Positions 7,346 through 11,186 of a DNA stretch of 13,246 bases are shown piece after piece; the first letter of the stretch is position 1; each line of letters opens with the position of its first letter. Made by a program: the position numbers and the translations under genes. The notes beneath the pieces are model-generated. The model did no database searches. It had not been told where the DNA came from and was given only the letters and a program-made list of their open reading frames with translations. The DNA lies in the NCBI GenBank assembly GCA_021152595.1, contig JAGKVC010000091.1, positions 1 to 13,246 of the forward strand, in the 5' to 3' direction. Source of the DNA: Clostridia bacterium (GTDB taxonomy: Bacteria > Bacillota > Clostridia > Oscillospirales > Ruminococcaceae).

Positions 7346-7370
7346 GTCGGCAGTGCCGACAGCCGTTTTT
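7346..7370 (+). terminator. Palindrome plus short T-run, possible weak terminator
   Basis: GTCGGCAGTGCCGAC (7346-7360) is a perfect inverted repeat around a central G. It is followed five bases later by TTTTT. No plus-strand gene lies upstream, so a terminator role would serve only spurious or antisense transcription. It is equally well explained as one of the GC palindromes of the repeat family next to it. Confidence 0.25.
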
Positions 7371-7512
7371 CTATAGCTGCCTTCGTACCAAAGATGTACG
7401 CAGGCGCAAGCTCTTTTCGGTTCCAATTCCTGTGTAATACCGAGTATCGCGTACCTTCAGCCCATCGCGTCAGACAGGAGACTGGTTTTCCGGCGGCTGT
7501 AGACAATCGGAT

Positions 7513-7527
7513 GCGGGCACTGCCCGC
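7513..7527. repeat. Third copy of the GCGGGCACTGCCCGC palindrome
   Basis: The sequence is identical to the palindrome ending repeat unit 1 (7175-7189); unit 2 carries the core at 7333-7345. Here it is nested in an outer inverted repeat, CCGGCGG (7490-7496) with CCGCCGG (7524-7530). It lies outside the tandem repeats, showing that the hairpin can move or be kept on its own. Confidence 0.7.
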
Positions 7528-7925
7528 CGGACTATATTTAGGAAGATAAATCTGCTTTCGCAGGCGAAACACAACATCTTGTGTTCAATTTCGGGACTCT
7601 GCACAGGATATGGATTGACACCCGATCTCTCAAAAAGCGTTTGAAATTTCGGCAATTCGACGAAAAACAGATAGGATTCGCATGCATATTCTGGTGTATT
7701 TAATCATAAACTGATTTTATGAAAACCGTGTTTTTGGCGCAGGTGCGGCAAAATCGGGCGTTCTCCGGAATTTGCCGCGGATTTGCTTTCACGCGCGAAA
7801 TTTTCCAAGCGAAAATCTCAAAAAGCACGTAAATACGTACCCGACAGATTGAACAAAACGCTTGTTTCATTTTGCGGAGGGACGGAATTTTGCGCTCTGA
7901 CGGAAAATTTCTCCCGAAATCGCTA

Positions 7926-7954
7926 TTGACATTATTTTCAAGTTGTTATATAAT
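7926..7954 (+). promoter_or_regulatory. Consensus sigma-A promoter of the mraZ (dcw) operon
   Basis: TTGACA (7926-7931) and TATAAT (7949-7954) match consensus exactly with a 17-bp spacer. Transcription is expected to start near 7961, about 280 nt before the mraZ ATG. A perfect promoter on a cell-division operon suggests that control is exerted afterwards, by a repressor or by the leader RNA. Confidence 0.93.
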
Positions 7955-7961
7955 ATGTCTA

Positions 7962-8012
7962 GGGAGTAAAAGACAGTCAGGAACCACTCGATGGGACTAA
8001 AAGGCAGTAACG
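7962..8012 (+). repeat. Two approximate direct repeats at the transcript start
   Basis: A 20-bp motif begins at 7962 (GGGAGTAAAAGACAGT...) and recurs at 7993 (GGGACTAAAAGGCAGT...). The two copies match at 16 of 20 positions and are spaced 31 bp apart, close to three helical turns. They lie immediately downstream of the promoter. They could be repressor sites on DNA (MraZ is known to bind tandem GGG-containing repeats upstream of its own gene in other bacteria) or repeated structural parts of the leader RNA. Confidence 0.5.
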
Positions 8013-8123
8013 CCTCCCGAGAGCATCCGAAAAGAATGTCGGCTCCCGAAATATACAAAACAAAACGTGTGGAACAAAAGTAAGAAGGCAGCAGGGCGAC
8101 GGTACCGTCCGCTGGTTACCGAT

Positions 8124-8193
8124 GCTCCGAAGCATACAAAGTGAACGCCTGATGCAGAAACAAATAATCAGGCGGCTTTGTATTCTCCGGAGC
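8124..8193 (+). promoter_or_regulatory. Long three-segment hairpin in the mraZ leader
   Basis: Three complementary segments nest perfectly: GCTCCG (8124-8129) with CGGAGC (8188-8193), ATACAAAG (8134-8141) with CTTTGTAT (8176-8183), and CGCCTGAT (8146-8153) with ATCAGGCG (8167-8174). That makes 22 pairs around a 13-nt A-rich loop. A small competing hairpin, ATGCT (8122-8126) with AGCAT (8131-8135), would break the outer segment. No T-tract follows, so it is not a plain terminator. Confidence 0.8.
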
Positions 8194-8194
8194 C

Positions 8195-8241
8195 GGTTCA
8201 GGGGTGTCTCCTGCCGCAATCGCGAAAGGAGGCGCTGAACC
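8195..8241 (+). promoter_or_regulatory. Hairpin sequestering the mraZ ribosome binding site
   Basis: GGTTCAG (8195-8201) pairs with CTGAACC (8235-8241), which ends at the base before the ATG (8242). Inside it, CTCCT (8208-8212) pairs with AGGAG (8227-8231), the core of the mraZ Shine-Dalgarno. A CGC/GCG stem with a 4-nt loop (8215-8224) caps the structure. In this fold the ribosome site is hidden and mraZ translation should be low until the hairpin opens. A GAACC at 7981-7985 could compete for GGTTC. Confidence 0.75.
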
Positions 8242-8733
8242 ATGGGCAACATGACGAGCATGTCAGGACGTCAGACTGTCCAGCTGGATCAGCGCAACCG
8301 CATCAGTTACCCTGTCACCTACCGCAATGCAATCGGCGATATTCTCTATATCTCTCCCGATCAGCGCAGCAGAGGCTACCTCATCATGCGCTCGAAGGAA
8401 GGCTATGAGAACGAACTCAAGCGCATTGAAGATGAGTGCATCGAGCAGGACGAGGACCGCGAAGAAATTGAGGACGCACGCCGCGACTTCGCAGGCGCTA
8501 CGCAGAATCCGACTCCCGATAAGAACAACCGCATCACACTCAATAAGGAGCTCATCGAGTATGCAGGTCTCAAAGGGGCTGTGGTGATCATCGGTATCGG
8601 CGAATATGCCGAAATCTGGGATGCGGACAGGCTGAAAGCGTATGAGGAGGAACGCGCCCGCCTGAAGGCAATCAAACGTGCCAAGAAGGACGCTGCAAAG
8701 CGTGCGCAGATGGCAGCAGAGGAAGAGGCATAA
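8242..8733 (+). CDS. mraZ: MraZ, transcriptional regulator of the dcw cluster
   Basis: MraZ is an AbrB/SpoVT-like DNA-binding protein that forms a ring and represses its own division and cell wall operon. Each family repeat carries a DxxxR motif; here they are DQRNR (16-20) and DKNNR (93-97). The second repeat is followed by ITL, EYAGLKGAVVIIGIGEYAEIWD and LKAYEE, a clear family match. The first repeat is more divergent. At 163 residues it is about 20 longer than usual, with a charged region near 52-82 and a Lys/Glu/Ala-rich C-terminal tail. AAGGAGG sits 9 nt before ATG 8242, but in a hairpin. ATGs at codons 4 and 7 are alternative starts. rsmH follows after 3 nt. Confidence 0.93.
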   Translation: MGNMTSMSGRQTVQLDQRNRISYPVTYRNAIGDILYISPDQRSRGYLIMRSKEGYENELKRIEDECIEQDEDREEIEDARRDFAGATQNPTPDKNNRITLNKELIEYAGLKGAVVIIGIGEYAEIWDADRLKAYEEERARLKAIKRAKKDAAKRAQMAAEEEA

Positions 8734-8736
8734 GAT

Positions 8737-9666
8737 ATGATTGACCACAAAGTGTATCATGTGCCTGTCATGCTGGAGGAGGTACTCAGCGACCTGAATA
8801 TCAAGCCCGATGGTGTGTATTTGGACGGCACCTGCGGCGGAGCGAATCATTCGTTTGCGATTGCAGAACGGCTCGTGTGCGGCGGACAGTTGTATGCGAT
8901 GGATCAGGATCCGGATGCGATCGCGGAAGCGACTGTGCGGCTTGCCGGAATGCCGGCGGTGATCGTACACGCGAACTTCACGGAGCTGGGGAAGGTACTG
9001 GCAGAGCATCATACAAAAGCAGACGGTATTCTGCTCGATCTCGGAGTCAGCAGCCATGAGCTGGACGAAGGGTCACGGGGCTTTTCCTATCATCAGGATG
9101 CACCGCTCGACATGCGCATGTCACAGACGGGACGGACAGCCGCCGATCTGGTGAATACGCTGACGGAACGGGAGCTCAGTGATATCATCTTTCGTTACGG
9201 AGAAGAAAAATTTTCCAGACAAATCGCTGCACAGATCGTCGCGGCGAGAGAGATCAAACCGATCGAGACAACAACAGAACTTGCCGAGCTGATCAAAAAA
9301 GGCGTACCGGCAAAAATGAGACGCGAAAAAAATCCCTGCAAAAAGACGTTTCAGGCGATCCGCATTGCGGTGAACGATGAACTGAACTGTCTGAGCTCGG
9401 CGCTGGAAACGGCGTTTGCATCACTCAATCCGGGCGGCAGACTCGTGATTCTGACGTTTCACAGTCTGGAGGACAGAATCGTCAAGCAGGCTTTCGCAAA
9501 ATGGTGTACAGGATGCATCTGTCCGCCGGAGTTTCCTGTCTGCGTTTGCGGACACAAACCCGAAGGAAGACTCCTGCACCGCAAACCGCTGACAGCAACC
9601 GCTGAGGAGCTTGCCCGCAATCCAAGATCCCACAGTGCGAAGCTGCGCAGCATCGAGAAACTCTAA
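8737..9666 (+). CDS. rsmH: 16S rRNA (cytosine-1402-N4)-methyltransferase RsmH (MraW)
   Basis: RsmH uses S-adenosylmethionine to methylate N4 of C1402 in the ribosomal P site. Features in order are HVPVMLEEV (8-16), the SAM loop LDGTCGGANHS (29-39), MDQDPDAI (55-62), LLDLGVSSHELDEGSRGFSY (99-118), DAPLDMRM (121-128), AIRIAVNDEL, LTFHSLEDR, a cysteine cluster (C257, C260, C262, C269, C271) and the conserved NPRS-SAKLR near the C terminus. The SAM loop reads GGANHS where GxGGHS is usual, a mild deviation. At 309 residues it has normal length. It starts 3 nt after mraZ, with a purine-rich site inside the mraZ end, so it is co-translated with mraZ. Confidence 0.97.
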   Translation: MIDHKVYHVPVMLEEVLSDLNIKPDGVYLDGTCGGANHSFAIAERLVCGGQLYAMDQDPDAIAEATVRLAGMPAVIVHANFTELGKVLAEHHTKADGILLDLGVSSHELDEGSRGFSYHQDAPLDMRMSQTGRTAADLVNTLTERELSDIIFRYGEEKFSRQIAAQIVAAREIKPIETTTELAELIKKGVPAKMRREKNPCKKTFQAIRIAVNDELNCLSSALETAFASLNPGGRLVILTFHSLEDRIVKQAFAKWCTGCICPPEFPVCVCGHKPEGRLLHRKPLTATAEELARNPRSHSAKLRSIEKL

Positions 9667-9882
9667 ACCGTGCGGCAGCAATCTCCGCACAAACAGCAAA
9701 GGAAACGCAAGACACAACCCGATAACGAACGAAAGACCGGATTTTCGCACCGATGCGGAAATTTGATATAAGCAGAACAACACAAAACGAGTGTGACCTT
9801 TATGCTGCAATGACCGGCTGAGATACATAACAAACCAGCCGGTCGGCGCGGCGCACAGCAAATGCCATGGGAGGTGACCTCG
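9667..9882 (+). promoter_or_regulatory. rsmH-ftsL gap with three hairpins and a possible extended -10
   Basis: This 216-bp gap is long for a dcw cluster. It holds GTGCGG/CCGCAC (9670-9690, 9-nt loop) just after the rsmH stop, and TTTTCGCA/TGCGGAAA with one GU pair and a 4-nt loop (about 9742-9761). It also holds GACCGGCTG (9812-9820) with CAGCCGGTC (9836-9844). None is followed by a T-tract, so they are not classic terminators. TGATATAAG (9764-9772) resembles an extended -10 element, but there is no good -35. I see no gene. The hairpins may stabilise or process the transcript between rsmH and the FtsL-like gene. Confidence 0.4.
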
Positions 9883-10785
9883 GTGGCAGAAGACTTCGTG
9901 ACGCATTTTTCCGAATTCGCAGCGTCGTTCTCCGGTGAGGACAGCCTGAGCTCTGAGGAGCGCCGGCAGATGTCGCTGCGGAATCTTGCAATGAGCAAGG
10001 CTTCAAAAAGCCGCAAGAAACGCAAATCCAAACAGGCTGAGCCGAAGGAGCAGAAGCTCACTGAGGCGGAACGCCGTTCCCGTGAACAGGCAAGGATCCG
10101 TGAAGAACGGGAGAGCCGGAGCGCCCTCTCGGAAGAGAACCGCCGTCAGGCGGCAATCGGCGGAGCCGAAGCGCCTGCTCCTCCGCCGGAACCGGAACGT
10201 AAGAAAAAGACTTCCCGTCCGGCGGAACCCCTGACTGCTCCGATGATCGCTGACTCCGATATCGACGTCGATATTCCGGACGACGGGAAGAAGGAACAGT
10301 CTGAGGCCAAATCAAAAAAGAAAAAGAACACAAAACAGCAACCCGAACCCAAATCGCGCACATCCCAGGGATCCAGATATTCCGGCTCCGGCAATTCCGG
10401 TACGTCCGAGCATCCGAACAGGATTACGACGGGCGGCGCCGTAACACTCGGTATCCTAACGGGCATTCTGATCGGCACGGTAATATACGGCCGTGTGCAG
10501 ACGAATGAGGTGTACACAAAAATCGCTGCCTTGCAGGCGGAATATGACGACCTGACTGCCAGAAATATCAGCATGAGATCTGAGATGGAAGGCAAGCTGA
10601 CCGTCAAGAAAATCGAGGAATATGCAGAGGACGAGCTCGGTCTCCGTCCGCTGAATCAGTCGCAGATTGAGTACATTCAGCTCCAGACTGAGGATGAGGT
10701 CACGATCTCCGAGCCGGAGGATAACTTCTTCGTCACTGTCAATGACTACCTCGTGAGCATCTGGGAATTTTTGCGCGGCAAATAA
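9883..10785 (+). CDS. ftsL: FtsL-like septum protein with a long cytoplasmic tail
   Basis: FtsL-type proteins are bitopic division proteins that join DivIC/FtsB and the septal PBP at the division site. The frame begins at ATG 9862, but GGGAGGTGA (9869-9877) sits 8 nt before an in-frame GTG at 9883, so I take that start (300 residues). Residues 1-183 are a hydrophilic, Lys/Arg/Glu-rich, low-complexity cytoplasmic tail with a proline-rich patch near 97-105. One membrane helix is at 184-203. A coiled coil runs about 206-250 (ALQAEYDDL), followed by IEEYAEDELGLRPL and QIEYIQL, the C-terminal pattern of the FtsL/DivIC family. Its place between rsmH and a class B PBP supports the call. The tail is far longer than in typical FtsL (about 100-120 residues in total). 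Confidence 0.8.
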   Translation: MAEDFVTHFSEFAASFSGEDSLSSEERRQMSLRNLAMSKASKSRKKRKSKQAEPKEQKLTEAERRSREQARIREERESRSALSEENRRQAAIGGAEAPAPPPEPERKKKTSRPAEPLTAPMIADSDIDVDIPDDGKKEQSEAKSKKKKNTKQQPEPKSRTSQGSRYSGSGNSGTSEHPNRITTGGAVTLGILTGILIGTVIYGRVQTNEVYTKIAALQAEYDDLTARNISMRSEMEGKLTVKKIEEYAEDELGLRPLNQSQIEYIQLQTEDEVTISEPEDNFFVTVNDYLVSIWEFLRGK

Positions 10786-10900
10786 CATAGATATAGAAAT
10801 GTAATGCCGAAGGCAGGGAAAGCTGCCGCGGCAGAGCTTGCATAGAGATAAATTTCAAGGTCAAGTTCAAGATGTGTAGAACAAAGGAAACGGAGCAGCT

Positions 10901-11113
10901 ATGCCGACGGATGTGGAACAGACAATCATTCTGCATCGGGCAGCAGCGGATGAGAAATCCGCTGCAAAGCTCCGCACTGTAATGCGAAAAACAGGAGAGC
11001 AGGCTGTATGCAACCAGATCCTCTGCATGCAGCATCCGCAGATCTGCGGCACTGTGCCGCGGAACGGCTTATGGGGTGCCGATGCGGTCCGACTGCTCCC
11101 TGTGATGATCTAG
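10901..11113 (+). CDS. Possible small protein of 70 residues (doubtful)
   Basis: The ATG at 10901 is preceded by CGGAG with a 5-nt spacer, a reasonable ribosome site, and the TAG stop falls on the first base of the terminator stem. The peptide begins MPTDVEQTIILHRAAADEKS and contains three cysteines. It has no membrane segment or motif that I recognise. Against it, the frame runs through four near-perfect inverted repeats and its composition is not clearly protein-like. It may be a real peptide, a translated leader that controls the terminator, or chance. Confidence 0.25.
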   Translation: MPTDVEQTIILHRAAADEKSAAKLRTVMRKTGEQAVCNQILCMQHPQICGTVPRNGLWGADAVRLLPVMI

Positions 11114-11147
11114 GCGGGGCGGTGTCAGCGCTCCGCCTTTTTTCTTT
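11113..11147 (+). terminator. Strong intrinsic terminator inside the dcw cluster
   Basis: The stem GGCGGGGCG (11113-11121) pairs with CGCTCCGCC (11129-11137), nine pairs including one GU, around a 7-nt loop. It is followed by TTTTTT then CTTT (11138-11147). The geometry is classic. Bases 11149-11155 (GGCGGAG) are an exact complement of the 3' arm CTCCGCC (11131-11137), so an alternative hairpin over the T-tract is also possible. The PBP gene starts only about 40 nt later. Confidence 0.88.
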
Positions 11148-11186
11148 CGGCGGAGCAGCCGCAGTATCCGGAAAGGGGTGTGAGAT

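Larger units (their letters stand above)
6912..7925. other. Noncoding divergent spacer between the pyrH and mraZ operons
   Basis: About 1 kb without a credible gene. The left half carries tandem repeats (annotated separately) and an extra copy of a 19-bp unit built on GCTGCCCAT at 6981-6999. The right half holds several small hairpins: CGTAC/GTACG (about 7387-7403), AACACAA/TTGTGTT with a 4-nt loop (near 7570-7590), CATAAA/TTTATG (near 7705-7722) and GCGGCAAA/TTTGCCGC (near 7744-7777). Just before the mraZ promoter, GACGGAA occurs twice, 18 bp apart (7881 and 7899). Short minus-strand frames here share the repeated peptide AVPAS(V/D), which is simply the DNA repeat translated. Confidence 0.6.
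7961..8241 (+). ncRNA. Long structured 5' leader of mraZ, candidate cis-regulatory RNA
   Basis: About 280 nt separate the promoter from the mraZ ATG, and no frame encodes a credible protein. The leader holds an upstream A-rich part with small hairpins (GGC/GCC at about 8003-8014, CCGA/TCGG near 8028-8043, and the perfect palindrome GACGGTACCGTC at about 8099-8110). Then comes a long hairpin (8124-8193), and last a hairpin that pairs the Shine-Dalgarno (8195-8241). I compared it from memory with T-box, c-di-AMP, THF, SAM and related leaders and saw no full match. Pairing is read from the sequence; function is inferred. Confidence 0.6.
10786..11186 (+). other. Palindrome-rich gap between the FtsL-like gene and the PBP gene
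   Basis: About 400 bp holding many perfect inverted repeats: CTGCCGCGGCAG (10823-10834, flanked by AAGCT/AGCTT), GCAGCGGAT/ATCCGCTGC with a 5-nt loop (10943-10965), CTGCATGCAG (11023-11032), CCGCAGATCTGCGG (11036-11049) and GCGGCAC-T-GTGCCGC (11046-11060). A strong terminator comes last. A small frame at 10901-11113 has a ribosome site. The stretch could be a structured RNA or attenuator leader for the PBP gene, or an intergenic repeat element. No second promoter is obvious. Confidence 0.5.

Noticed and set aside
7346..7370. Terminator for the minus-strand pyrH operon
   Set aside because: The T-run lies on the plus strand and pyrH is transcribed away from it. It is kept only as a weak plus-strand candidate.
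7087..7655. Minus-strand frames that repeat the peptide AVPAS(V/D)
   Set aside because: They are translations of the tandem DNA repeats in different frames, have no good ribosome sites and overlap each other. The repetition comes from the DNA, not from a protein family.
8081..8125. T-box-like stretch (AGGG, then GGTACCG) in the mraZ leader
   Set aside because: T-box riboswitches need a UGGN bulge to pair with the tRNA NCCA end, in an AGGGUGGNACCGCG context. Here the segment is interrupted and reads CGGTACC, there is no convincing terminator after it, and the genes are not aminoacyl-tRNA or amino-acid genes.
9862..9882. ATG at 9862 as the start of the FtsL-like gene
   Set aside because: The best ribosome site (GGGAGGTGA) lies downstream of this ATG and is ideally spaced for the in-frame GTG at 9883.
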